Part shown: positions 45,044-56,387 of the stretch, one piece after another | Layout: the number at the start of each line of letters is the position of its first letter | Position numbering within the stretch: the stretch's first letter is position 1 | Origin: Haberlea rhodopensis | Taxonomy: Eukaryota > Streptophyta > Magnoliopsida > Lamiales > Gesneriaceae | Assembly (NCBI GenBank): GCA_907163345.1 | Contig: CAJQUN010001156.1 | Coordinates: 34,606 to 98,605, forward strand | Direction: 5' to 3' | Length of the DNA: 64,000 bases | Position numbers and translations under genes: made by a program | Notes under the pieces: model-generated | Databases searched by the model: none | What the model was told of the DNA's origin: nothing | What the model saw: only the letters and a program-made list of their open reading frames with translations

Positions 45044-46150
45044 TTAAGCATAAGAATAACCAGGTTCAGTTTCTGAAATCGAATTAACAAACTTCTTCAT
45101 ATCAGCATATAGTTCCTGAGCAGCCGTCCTGTTACTCAGCTCAATTCCATGGAATCCTCCCTGCTTGAAACGACATGTTACTGGCACCCTGCATGATTTC
45201 AAGAACTTCGCCAACTGTACAGATCTGTCAACTAACGGATCCCCGTAGTCACCTTTAATGTAAACCCTTGGCAGCCGGGATACGCGGCCCAAGTACGTCC
45301 CGCCCGAAATCGGGTTGCAGAACTCGTGCTCACGGTTCAAGTTTTTGGGCAAGACCAGTGACCAGAGCACGTGATTAACGTATAGAGGAACGTAGGGATC
45401 TTCTTCCAACCTGGTCTCTGATTGAGTACTTCGCATTCCACCAAAGTATGCTTGATTTAGAAGCAACCCTTTTATTTTCAACGGCCGGAGATCAAAATCC
45501 AGAGCACGAAGTGCTACATGGTAGACTATATTTGCGCCAGCGCTGCTGCCGAGTAAGAAAACCCTGGAAAAATCAGCATACTCCATCCATGGATCCCGCC
45601 CGCCTTTACCTAGTGCCTGGTCCTTAACCCAGAAAAGGGCGTTGAGTGCATCATCATATGCCGCCGGGAGACGGTTCTCCGGAGCGAGACGGTACTCGAC
45701 GGAGACCACAACTGCGGGGAACTGGGACGCGATATCGTTGCAGAAATTGTGGAAAATGACGGTGGTGGCACTGAACAGGACAAAATCACCGCCGTGTAGG
45801 TAGATTATGATGGGAAGTTTCTTGTTTTTGGGTGGATTTAAGGGAATGTAGAGGCGGACATAGGCTTTGGATTTGTAGCTTAGAGTAATGTCCGTAGATA
45901 GGGCTATCGGGGGAGGATTGGTGGAAGTCTTATATGGAGTCGCGGGCACCATTGGTATTTGGATCTGTCTTTTTAAGGTTCCGTTTTTATTCCATGAGAT
46001 TCCTAAGGCTTTGAAGGCTTCTTGCCATGTGTGTTTTGCATCAAGATTTGGTGATACAGAGATCGTTTGCTGCCATGAGAAGAAACAAGTGAAAAGGATA
46101 AAGAAAACGAGAGTGTGCATGGATTTGCTTGCGTAAAGAAGAAGAGCCAT
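45044..46150 (-). CDS. Plant carboxylesterase (CXE, alpha/beta hydrolase fold 3)
   Basis: An intact single-exon gene of 368 residues. CXE enzymes hydrolyse small carboxylic esters; the natural substrate cannot be told. Residues 11-27 (MHTLVFFILFTCFFSW) form a hydrophobic signal-like segment, unusual for this mostly cytosolic family. Oxyanion motif at 119-123 is HGGDF, where HGGGF is usual. Then VEYRLAPENRLPAAYDDA, the nucleophile elbow GSSAGAN with Ser203, Asp304 in GDPLVD and His334 in GGFHGIELS: the triad is complete. ATG context (AATGGC) and a TATA-like box upstream fit. A broken copy lies at 12944-13388. The HGGD change may alter or weaken activity. Confidence 0.93.
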   Translation of the reverse strand: MALLLYASKSMHTLVFFILFTCFFSWQQTISVSPNLDAKHTWQEAFKALGISWNKNGTLKRQIQIPMVPATPYKTSTNPPPIALSTDITLSYKSKAYVRLYIPLNPPKNKKLPIIIYLHGGDFVLFSATTVIFHNFCNDIASQFPAVVVSVEYRLAPENRLPAAYDDALNALFWVKDQALGKGGRDPWMEYADFSRVFLLGSSAGANIVYHVALRALDFDLRPLKIKGLLLNQAYFGGMRSTQSETRLEEDPYVPLYVNHVLWSLVLPKNLNREHEFCNPISGGTYLGRVSRLPRVYIKGDYGDPLVDRSVQLAKFLKSCRVPVTCRFKQGGFHGIELSNRTAAQELYADMKKFVNSISETEPGYSYA

Positions 46151-46181
46151 TATCGTTGTGGCAAGTAATGTTACGTAGCGA

Positions 46182-46194
46182 GGGATTTAAATAA
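46182..46194 (-). promoter_or_regulatory. TATA-like box of the carboxylesterase gene
   Basis: The minus strand reads TTATTTAAATC about 35-45 bases before the ATG. No better TATA element lies within 100 bases. Confidence 0.4.
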
Positions 46195-46510
46195 GGTCAG
46201 TCTTGGTTTGTCAACGTGATGTGATGTGGTTGCCATCATAACTAATATCAACAACCACAATAGATTTGTCCTGTTCCACCGTACGTAAAATTAAGTGAAA
46301 AAATTAAACAAATATCTACTTTGGTATAGACATTTCAATGATTCGAGATCTAGATAGTACACTGAGCGAAGCAGCATAAATTGGACTTAAAGCGCTGACG
46401 CTTGTCCGTTGGATACTGCTTTTCAAGAAATTGAAATGAATAGATTTACTAAAAAACCATAATAGGAGTGAGTAGCTTAAGAGTTGATGTAAGTACAAGA
46501 AACGGGCCCT

Positions 46511-47281
46511 GCAATGAACTCACTGAGCCGGGACGGAAACCCGGAGGGACCTATTGTTCTGGTGGAGCGAAGAACCTATGATTAACTTTTTGGGAAATTT
46601 CCAAACGATGAAAGTTTGGTATAGATGGGGGAAGTTGTCAAAACACCAACACACATACACATATATACATACATACACACATACTCCCTTAGGGTTAAGA
46701 TCAAAATCTTTCATTTAGGCTCAAGTAGGTGGGCATAATGAGGTTGCCAAAGAATGTTGAATGGGCTAATAGAATGTTAAACATACTCCATTCTTTATCA
46801 GTTAGGCTCAAATTAAGGAACTAGAGATTGATATAAACATGGTAAGCTTGAAAGGCTCAAACGGTCCAAAGATCGCCTAAATCATTTTCAATTCTAGTTC
46901 CTAACTATAAAATTTCGCATCAAAGTGCCCTCAAGTAGGTTCTAAAGTGTTTCAAGATCCTCAAGACAAATCATAGTTAACAAAATTGTTCAAATATATA
47001 ATTCACTCAATCATGACTAAAAGGTGCTCAAAATGATCCTCAATTTTTGAAATATTAACTCAACTAAAGATATTCACAAACAAGTCAAAAATCTTCAAAA
47101 CTTTAGTTGAGATGGGGATTAATATCATCATGTAATACCATTGCAAGTCTAATTCATTATTTCTAAATGATGAACTCATTTTCAAGAAATTTTTTTTTTA
47201 TGTGCCCAAAAACGATCTAATCTTATGATAAACTAGTCATGCAAAGAAGTAACATAAGACAACAGCAGAAACCAGTAAACA
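46511..47281 (-). repeat. Probable 3' LTR of Athila-like element J
   Basis: On the minus strand a poly-G tract (AGTTTGGGGGGGTG, 47280-47293) follows pol, as in Athila elements, and a TGTTTACTGG start lies right after it. The other boundary (…TTCATTGCA) is a guess from the CA end. No second LTR was found in the window to confirm it. 46200-46510 holds nothing I recognise. Confidence 0.4.
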
Positions 47282-47351
47282 CCCCCCCAAACTTAGTACA
47301 TGCATTGCCCTCAATGTATAGTAAACAATAAGTGCAAAAGCAACACACATA

Positions 47352-47382
47352 CCTCGACGACGATCGTCGGTGATCGTCGTCC
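47352..47382. other. GACGACGATC hairpin after Athila pol
   Basis: GACGACGATC pairs with GATCGTCGTC around about six bases, in the untranslated stretch between the pol stop (47538) and the PPT. Confidence 0.55.
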
Positions 47383-47537
47383 TCATCATGCTCCGGCGGT
47401 GGTACTGGATAGTAAAAAAAACTAATGAAAAGATGAACTAACTAAAAAAAAACTTTGAAAAACAATCAAAAGATAGAGAGAAAAAATATCTTAATTTATA
47501 GTACCAAGCTGGACTATCACCTCCTTTTTCTTAGTTA

Positions 47538-48716
47538 TCAAGATAACAGATTGAGGCTAACATCTCGTCTCTCATTTACGTTGTAGTGCTTCAACCCATG
47601 CCCATTTACTATAAATGTGCCCTTATCGGGGTCGGTAATTTCAATAGCACCAGTTGGGTTTACGTTGGAGACTGTGAATGGTCCAGACCAACGAGAACGT
47701 AGTTTACCTGGAAAGAGTCACAGTCGGGAGTTGAACAAGAGTACTTTATCTCCTACATTGAATTCCCTTCTTTGTATATGAGAATCATGCCACTTCTTGG
47801 TTCTTTCTTTGTAAATCTTGACATTCTCATATGCCTGATTCCTAAATTCCTCCATCTCATTCAGCTGTAAAAGACGTTTTTCGCCTGCAACGTGACAATC
47901 AAAGTTTAGCCATTTAATAGCCCAATATGCTTTATGCTCAAGTTCAACTGGTAGGTGACATGCCTTACCAAATACTAACCTATAAGGTGATGTGCCAATA
48001 GGTGTCTTAAAAGCAGTTCAATAAGTCCATAAGGCATCGTCTAAACGTAAGGACCAATCCTTCCGACTTAGAGTCACTGCTTTTCTAAAATTCGTTTCAA
48101 CTCTCGGTTTGAAACTTCTACTTGTCCGCTGGTTTGTGGGGGATAAGGTGAAGACACTTTGTGGGTGACACCATATTTACTCAAAAGATTTTCAAATTGT
48201 TTGTTGCGAAAATGGGTGCCCCCATCACTAATAATTGCTCGAGGGGTGCCAAAACGAGTAAAAAATTTTCTTTTCAAAAATTGCACAACCACTCGAGCAT
48301 CATTTGTGCGCAAAGCTTTCGCCTCAACCCACTTTGACACATAATCCACTGCGACAAGTATATATTTGTTTGAACATGAACTTGGGAAAGGTCCCATAAA
48401 ATCTATTCCCCATACATCAAAAAGTTCGCATTCAAGAATATTATTTAAGGGTAATTCATTTCTCCTAGAGATATTACCGACCCTTTGACATCTATCACAA
48501 GTGGAGACATACATGAATGCATCCTTAAACAACGTTGGCCAATAGAAGCCAGAGTCAAGTACCTTAGCAGCTGTTTTGGTTGGGCCAAATGCCCACCTAT
48601 CTCTCCACCGTGGCACTGCTTCAAGATAGATTGCATGTCCCTTTCGGGGATACATCTCCTTATAATGCTATCTGCACAAACTTTGAACAAGTAGGGCTCC
48701 TCCCACATAAGATGTT
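47538..48716 (-). pseudogene. Integrase, Athila-like element J
   Basis: Zinc region with CHGGEIGGHL and CDRCQRVGNISRRNELPL, then the core: DVWGIDFMGPFPSS, YILVAVDYVSKWVEAKALR, RAIISDGGTHFRNKQFENLL, SSPYPPQTSGQVEVSNRELK. All three acidic catalytic residues are present. After a stop the C-terminal part continues (TSPYRLVFGKACHLPVELEH, GPFTVSNVNPTGAIEITDPD) and ends at TGA 47538-47540. Frameshifts lie near 48060 and 48650. Confidence 0.88.
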
Positions 48717-49510
48717 TAACCCCAGAAAAGAATTTTTTCTTTTGATAAAAAAGATAGATTTTGTGGGAGGATACCACTAGCAATATAATTCGCATAATCT
48801 GCATACCAAGGTAGGATGTCAGCGTTAAACAATTGCTCATCAGGAAATTTCTCATTAATTTCTTCTATCTCACTTTCAATTGTATCCTCTCCTTTGTCTA
48901 TTCGAGACAAATGATCTGCTACCACATTCTCTACACCCTTTTATCTCTTATTTCTAAGTCAAATTCTTGCAACAATATCCACCTACTTAAGCGTGGTTTG
49001 GCATCTTTCTTTGCAAGCAAGTATTTAAGTGCAGCATGATCGGTGTACATAATAACTTTGGCAAGACATAGATAGGAGTGAAACTTATCGAATGCAAAAA
49101 CTATGGCTAGAAGCTCTTTTTCAGTAGTGGCATAAGTCATTGTGCTTCATTCAAAGTGCTACTAGCATAGTAGATGGTATGAAATACCTTGTTCCTCCTT
49201 TGGCCAAAGACTGCTCCTACCGCTGTGTCACTCGCATCGCACATCAGTTCAAAGGGTAATTCCCAATCAGGTGCTACCAAGACAGGTGTTGTTACCAGTT
49301 TCTCCTTGAGAATCTCGAATGCCTGCACACAATCAGCATTAAATTCATAAGGTGCATCTTTAGTTAATAGGTGAGATAAAGTTTTAGAAATTTTTGAGAA
49401 ATCCTTAATGAATTGACGATAAAATCCTGCATGGCCCAAAAAGCTTCGGATTCCTTTCACTGTTGTTGGTGGTGGCAATTGCTGTATCACTTGGATTTTT
49501 GCTCTGTCTA
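48716..49510 (-). pseudogene. RNase H, Athila-like element J
   Basis: RT thumb and RNase H: GIRSFLGHAGFYRQFIKDFS, WELPFELMCDASDTAVGAVF, MTYATTEKELLAIVFAFDKF, VIMYTDHAALKYLLAKKDAK, VADHLSRIDKGEDTIESEI. The frame changes at about 49138 and 48928. Confidence 0.88.
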
Positions 49511-50334
49511 CTTCAATACCCTTTTCGGATATCTTATGCCCAAGACTATACCTTCTTTGACCATGAAGTGACACTTCTCCCAATTCAATACAAGATTTGT
49601 CTCCTCGCATCTTGTCAACACCAAATCCAAGTTATATAAACATATATCAAATGAAGATCCAAAAACAGAGAAGTCATCCATGAACACTTCTAAGAATTTC
49701 TCTATCATGTCATGGAATATGGCTACCATGCATCTTTGAAAAGTAGCAGGGCATTACATAATCCAAATGGCATTCGTCTAAAGGCAAATGTACCATAAGG
49801 GCAAGTGAAAGTAGTTTTCTCTTGGTCCTCTGGTGTAATAGCGATTTGGTTATACCCTGAATACCCATCTAGAAAGCAATAAAAATCATACCCTGCTAAT
49901 CTTTCTACCATTTGATCAATGAAGGGAAGGGGAAAGTGATCTTTACGAGTTGATTCATTTAACCTCCTATAGTCAATGCACACTCTCCACCCCGTGACTG
50001 TTCTAGTAGGTATCAATTCATTGTTTTCATTAGGGACAACAGTAATGCCTCCTTTCTTTGGTACACATTGAATAGGACTTACCCGTGAACTATCAGAGAT
50101 ATGGTAGATAATACCTGCATCCATTAGCTTAATGACCTCGGCTTTGACTACCTCTTGCATTTTGGGATTGAGACGGCGTTGTGGTTGTACCACATGCTTG
50201 AAAGTCTCTTCCATCAGAATTTTATGCATGCACACCGATGGACTAATTCCTTTAATATCTGCTATCTTCCATCCAAATGCCTTCTTGTGCTCCCTAAGGA
50301 CTTTAAGAAGCTTCCCCTCGTTTTCACCTGTCAA
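49508..50334 (-). pseudogene. Reverse transcriptase, Athila-like element J
   Basis: ADIKGISPSVCMHKILMEE is the typical Athila/Tat RT entry, then VQCVPKKGG-type (IQCVPKKGGITVVPNENNEL), TGWRVCIDYRRLNESTRKDH, FPLPFIDQMVERLAGYDFYC, FLDGYSGYNQIAITPEDQEK, RMPFGLCNA; a one-base shift at about 49730; then FLEVFMDDFSVFGSSFD with the catalytic Asp pair. Confidence 0.92.
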
Positions 50335-52430
50335 AGATGAAGAAATAATGGTAACGAACTTCCAGCATCTAGGAATACATACTTGAGATGAGATGGGAGG
50401 GGCTTTAGTTCAAGCGTGGGTGATTCTTCGATGGATGGCCGTTGAGGCTTAATGTCTCTTTTTCCTAACTCTCCAAGATTGTCAGTGGCTCGTTTTATGT
50501 AAGGAACGATGTTGTTCAATTGAGCTATAATCTCAAGTTCCTCCTTGTCATGTTGTTTATCGGCTTCCACAAGGTATGCTTCCAATTTCTCTTTGTAAGT
50601 ACCTTGCAACACATCAACAGTCAAGGCATCAATAATATCAATACTAAAACACATGGGCTCGTCGTGTGGATGTTTAAGTGCTTTAAAGACATTAAACACA
50701 ACTTGATCCTCCCCTACACGGAGGATCAACTTCCCTTGTTGGACATCTATAATTGCCTTTCCCGTTGCTAGGAACGGTCGGCCCAAAATCAGTGGTGTCT
50801 CCCTGTCCTCTTCCATATCTAGTACTAGAAAATCAACCGGGAAAATGAATTTGTCCACTTTGACTAACACGTCTTCAATGATTCCTCGGGGATATGTGAT
50901 AGATCTATCCGCCAATTGCAGTGAAACTTTGGTGGGTTTCGGCTCTCCTAGTGCCAACCTCCTGAAAATGGAAAAAGGCATCAAATTAATACTCGCACCC
51001 AAATCACACAATGATTTAGTAAATGAGACTGATCCTATAGTGCAAGGTATAGTAAAACTCCCTGGATCCTTTAACTTCGGAGGCATTTTGTTTTGCACAA
51101 TTGCTGAGCACTCCTCTGTTAAGCTTACCGTTTCGTATTCGCCTAACTTTCGCTTGTTAGAGAGAATTTCCTTGAAAAACTTAGCATAACTAGGCATTTG
51201 AAGTAGAGCATCATCAAATGGTATATTAATATGCAATTTCTTAAATACCTCAAGAAACTTACCAAATTCAGCGTCCATTTTAGCTCTTTTTAATGCAGCG
51301 GGAAATGGGGGAGGAATTACTACCTTATCAGTGTGTGTGATTGGTGTGGTGTTGGAATTTTTACCTTTTTCGATTATCTTTTCATCGGTCTTACTCTTGT
51401 CTTCAGTAGTGGTTTCACAGCTTTCTTGTGCTTCAGTCTGTGTCCTTAGCTCTTTTTCACTCCTTAGTGCTATGACATGCGCTTGCTCCTTTGGATTTAT
51501 CACTGTATCACTTGGTAGTGTACCTTGAGTTCGTCCGGAAATCAACGTTGCAAGTTGCCCTACTTGTATTTCCAAGTTCTTTATAGATGCCTCCTGATTT
51601 TGCATCCTAGTCTCAGTCGATGATATGAACTTGGTCATTAGCTCCTCCATACTCGGCTTAGGTACATATCCTGGTTGTTGTTGTGGGTTCAACACGTTGT
51701 TTTGGTTGGACCATTGCAAGTTTGGATGACTCCTCCATCCCGGGTTGTAAGTATTGGAGTATGGGTTATTGGGCTGCCTGTTTCCTACATAATTAACGGA
51801 CTCATTAGACTGAATGAATGGATTACCTGCCTGGCACTCGGTGCTTGGATGATTGCTTCCACATAATTCACAAGTGATAACTTGAGCTTGCATCGCTGTC
51901 ATGCTCATGCTATCTATCTTTTTGTTCAGCGCTTCCAACTGTGCCGAAAGAGCAGTGATGTCGTCAATTTGGTGAACTCCGCTCGGTTTCTTTGGCACAT
52001 TCCTCTCCGATTGCCATTGATAGCTGTTAGAAGCCATCTCTTCTAAGAGTTCATAAGCTGCTTCCGGTGTTTTGCGCATAATGGATCCTCCTGAGGCTGC
52101 ATCAATCATAGAACGGTTAGATGAAAATAAACCGTTATAAAAAGTTTGTACCTGGAGCCAAATAGGAAGACCATGGTGTGGGCATCTCCTAAGCAAATCC
52201 TTGAAACGATCCCACGCCTCATACAATGTTTCAGGATCATATTGCCCAAACGTGGTGATATCGTTCCTCATCTTTGCCGTTTTGGAAGGGGGAAATATTT
52301 AGACAAAAAAGCTTGCGTCATCCCCTCCCAAGTGGTGATAGATCCTGCAGGTAAAGAGTTCAACCAAGCTTTAGCTTTATCTTTTAACGAAAATATATAC
52401 AAATCAAAGCCAAAATACGCGTAATAATCA
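50331..52430 (-). CDS. Gag-protease polyprotein, Athila-like element J (5' truncated)
   Basis: A long open frame; 646 residues follow Met 52271 and the frame stays open upstream to about 52430 (FSLKDKAKAWLNSLPAGSI, TWEGMTQAFLSKYFPPSKTA). Gag core: YEAWDRFKDLLRRCPHHGLP, FYNGLFSSNRSMIDAASGG. A zinc-finger-like CELCGSNHPSTEC follows, then a Gln/Asn-rich region and a coiled coil. Protease: KSLCDLGASINLMPFSIFRR, with Asp-Leu-Gly-Ala at the active site, and TPLILGRPFLATGKAIIDV. The N-terminal part of Gag and the 5' LTR are missing beyond 52430. Confidence 0.88.
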
Positions 52431-52445
52431 ACCCTATCAATAGTA

Positions 52446-52900
52446 GTTCATGTGCGAGACATACACCTAATGTTATGTCGGTGCATGTGTACAAGTTGGA
52501 TAAATGCAACTGTGTTTATATCGGTGCATGTGAAATACATGCACAGATAAATATATTAAAGTCTCGCATGTTGGATAAATGCAACTAATGGTCTACAAGT
52601 GCATGTGATCTATCAGTGCATGTGCAATCACATGCACCGGTACAAAAAATTTGAATTGCTACATGTTATTTACATGCACCGGTTGATTCAAGTTGTTCAT
52701 ATTGTATAAATGCAACTTTGTTTTATGCTTGTGTATTTACATTCATCGTTAGTACATATCAAGTAAAATAATTATAAAGATTTATTCAAGCATCGCATGT
52801 TATATAATTGCATGCACCAGTATCGAAAATTTGCATGCACCAGCACAAGTTAAATTGCATGCACCAGCATAGTTAAATTGAATGTACAAGAAACTTACAT
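52446..52900. repeat. Palindromic CATGCA hairpin repeats, left part
   Basis: Diverged copies of TCGGTGCATGT...ACATGCACCG inverted repeats separated by GTTGGATAAATGCAACT spacers. Same family as 53880-55130. Confidence 0.75.
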
Positions 52901-53640
52901 AATCACGAGCGAGCTCTTTGATGTCAATGTTTTGAATCCTTTTGTAAAAATCCTCAAGTTAGTTTCCACTTAAGGAACCTTGGGATAAGGTTGGGCTAGA
53001 CTGGATTTGTGAGCTCTGTCCTCTCACATAACAAATACTGCAAAGTATATAGAATCGATGTTATTTTATAAACATGAAGAAATAATTGTTGTTTAAAGAT
53101 TGATTATAAAGACTTCTTACAGGTAGAACACAACCGGAGTGTTTTTCAGAGTCAGGCTGCATCAGGCTGTTGAGCAATGTATTCAATATGTGTTTGGACC
53201 AGTCGTAGCTGCAAATCATGTCCAGGTCCTCAACAACCGATGTATATGCCCATGGAATGTTCGATGATTTTGTTGATATTAAAAAGGCTGCAAGAATGTA
53301 TAGAGTCACCAAACGAGCAACGTCATTGACATCAGTATCAATGTTGCTTTGTGCCTTTATTTTCAATTTTTTGTAGATTAAACTCTTGCTCATCCTTATG
53401 TCTTTTTTATCTCCTTTCTTTTTTGGAAAGCATCTATATAAGAATTCCGTACGTTTTTAATCCTAAAGCTGCATATCAATGTCTTCTTTACCATCTCTTA
53501 TTCCAAAGAGTATACGCACGTCATTTGTCCTGATTTCATTGTATATGATCCGAATGTGAAATCTTGAGATTTTCTGTTGAAGCAGCCAATGATGTCTTTT
53601 ACTAATATGTCACACTTTTTGCAATGATCGAGGACAATTA
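52900..53640 (-). pseudogene. Transposon-associated DUF1985-like gene fragment
   Basis: Minus-strand exon ends at about 53110 after VTLYILAAFLISTKSSNIPW, VVEDLDMICSYDWSKHILNT and EKHSGCVLP, followed by a GT donor. A clean intron runs to TTTGCAG at about 53041, and the next exon reads YLLCERTELTNP and, after a TAG, PRFLKW. Upstream (53393-53640) FHIRIIYNEIRTNDVRILFG extends it with stops. The order of motifs resembles DUF1985 proteins that often travel with Mutator-like elements and Ulp1-type proteases. No protease part is seen. Family call from memory of motif style, moderate confidence. Confidence 0.5.
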
Positions 53641-53879
53641 TGTTGGAAAAAAATGGAGTTCAGTAAAGGCCAGAACGGTGTCTTTAGCACTCTGATGTGA
53701 ACTTGACTGAGTTCAAGTGTCTTTATCTCTGTTATAACTGCATGTAGGTTGGCCCGATATGTGGTTTGTTTACTCCATCTTTTTGTAATTTCTTCTGAGC
53801 TTGGTGATGATGGAGGTGTAACTGAGAGAAAATTTTATGTTAGTTAAAAAACTAAAACAATGAATTTAATAAATTGACT

Positions 53880-55130
53880 TCATCGGTGCATGTAGATAGT
53901 CTGTCGGTGCATGTATGTACAATTGGTGCATGTAAATACACTAATTCACATTTTGTTTTTTTAGTACATATCAAGTAAAATCAAAATAAAATATATATTC
54001 AAGCCTCGCATGTTGGATAAATGCAATTAAAGAACTATCGGTGCATGTATATCACATGCACCGATAGAAACAAATGTCAAATATTTACATGTTGGATAAA
54101 TGCAATGTTTTATATCGGTGCATGTATTATACACATGCACCGATAGAAACCAAATGTGAATTAATGATTGTGTATTTACATGAATCGTTAGTACATATCA
54201 AGTAAAATCATTATAAAAGATTTATTCAAGCATCATATGTCGATAAATGCAACTAATGGTATACCGGTGCATGTGAAATCACATGCACCGATAGAAAAAA
54301 ATGTGAATTGGTGCATGCGTATTTACATGCATCGATACATTCAAGTAGTTCATGTTGGATAAATGCAACTGTTTTTTCGGTGCGTGTATTATACACATGC
54401 ACCAATAGAAACAAACTGTGAATCAATGCTTGTGAATTTATATGCATCGTTAGTACATATCAAGTAAAATCATAATAAAAGATATATTCAAGCATCGCAT
54501 GTTGGATAAATACAATTAAAGAACTATCGGTGCATGTATATCACATGCACCGATAGAAACAAATGTCAAATATTTACATGTTGGATAAATGCAATGTTTT
54601 ATATCGGTGCATGTATAATACACATGCACCGATAGAAACCAACTGTGAATTAATGATTGTGTATTTACATGCATCGATAGTACATATCAAGTAAAATCAT
54701 TATAAAAGATTTATTCAAGCATCATATGTCGATAAATGCACTAATGGTATACCGGTGCATGTGAAATCACATGCACCGATAGAAAAAAATGTGAATTGGT
54801 GCATGTGTATTTACACGCACCGATACATTCAAGTAGTTCATGTTGGATAAATGCAACTGTTTTTTTCGGTGCGTGTATTATACACATGCACCAATAGAAA
54901 CAAACTGTGAATCAATGCTTGTGAATTTACATGCATCGTTAGTACATATCAAGTATGTACACATATGTAACACTTTAGCATAAAAAACTAAAAAGATGTT
55001 CCACTGGTCTCACTTTGTTCATGCAATGTTAACACAAAAGATTAAGATTTTAAAAAGTTGGTGTATGTAATATAAATGCAATATCAGAGTCTATCGGTGC
55101 ATGTTAATTACATGCACCGATAGACTTATG
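53880..55130. repeat. Palindromic CATGCA hairpin array with a 489-bp higher-order repeat
   Basis: 54001-54489 and 54490-54956 are two near-identical copies of a 489-bp unit. Each contains four hairpins; the strongest (54035-54067 and its twin 489 bases on) is a perfect 14-bp stem CTATCGGTGCATGT / ACATGCACCGATAG around ATATC. Others lie near 54115, 54270, 54380 and 55096. No coding frame. Spacers carry GTTGGATAAATGCAA and AGTACATATCAAGTAAAATC. Confidence 0.85.
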
Positions 55131-55355
55131 TTACTTAAGAATAAAAAACTACAAACATTTCTAAATGCGGTGTTAATAAGGTATTAAATAGTACTCATGC
55201 ATTATAGACACAAGCACTTACAGTAACACACAAATAGTTTAAAATGTGAAAACCCTAGATTAATGATTACGAAATAGTTTAATATGTGAAAACCCTAGAT
55301 TAATGATTACCAGATTTTGGAGCACCTTTTTTCTTTCCCTTGTTGGTTTGGTCGA

Positions 55356-56003
55356 TTAATCTATCTTACGATTACTCGTCCCGACATTTGTTATGTTGTG
55401 CAAACTTTAAGTCAATTCATGCATGCTCCTAAACACTCACACCTTGAAGCCGATTTCCGGGTTAATAGATAGTGTAGGGCTCTGCGGGTTTGGGAATCTT
55501 GCTTCCTTCCCAGAACTCATTTACACTCAATGCATCTTGTGATTCTGACAGGGCAGCCTGCCCAATGACCCGTCGTTCGGTTATTGGTTGTTTGTATTAA
55601 GCTTGGGGAAGCGTTGGTGTCATGGAAAACCAAGAAACAAACTGTGGTTTCTCGATCATCAGCAGAGGTCGGGTACAGGGCAATGGCAACTGTTACATGT
55701 GAGCTTGTTTGGATTATAGGCTTGTTAACAGACATGGGGATCTCTATTAGCATTCCGGTCACCTTACAATGTGATAATAAAGCCGCTTTACACATTGCTT
55801 TGAATCTTATGTTTCACGAGCGAATCAAGCACATTGAGATCGATTGTCATTTGATTCGTGACAAGATTAAGGATGGATTAATTTGCACTGCACATGTCTC
55901 CACAACTCATCAATTGACAGACATATTAACAAAGAGTTTAGGAAAGGCTCAACATGGTTTTCTAATGTCCAAGCTTGGTGTGATTGATCTACACCAAACT
56001 TGA
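55356..56003 (+). pseudogene. Copia RT/RNase H C-terminal fragment
   Basis: LIYLTITRPDICYVVQTLSQ, FMHAPKHSHLEADFRV, a broken middle, then LGEALVSWKTKKQTVVSRSS, AMATVTCELVWIIGLLTDMG, QCDNKAALHIALNLMFHERI, KHIEIDCHLIRDKIKDGLIC, DILTKSLGKAQHGFLMSKLG and a TGA at 56001-56003. A different copia lineage from element D. The rest of the element is absent to the left. Confidence 0.88.
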
Positions 56004-56192
56004 GTGCGAATATTGGTGGCACACACACACACAAAACACGCTTTTGATTTTAGTAATTAGCTTTGCATTAGTACGTTTATGTACATTGTATATAAGACTT
56101 AACAATTACCATTGTGCAATATATCATTAGAAAATGGAATACTTTTTCCCTCCAATTCTCGCATACATAGAATTTAACAACTATTCTATAGG
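56004..56192 (+). repeat. Probable LTR remnant after the copia fragment
   Basis: Follows the copia stop, with a TTGTATATAAGACTT TATA-like region at about 56088 and a polyadenylation-like AT-rich end near ATTCTATA. No second copy is available for comparison. Confidence 0.35.
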
Positions 56193-56387
56193 GGAGACAT
56201 CCGTAATTATTCCAAAACAATATGACGACATCACATGTTAATCCTTTTTGTAATTAATGAGATTTTTTTCAAAATTAAACCTATGAAATATAGACACAAA
56301 TATAATAATAATATAATATTAAAAATATTTATAATTTAATCAAAGAATTAGATTAAAACATTGTAGATAATCATCATTTATATATAG

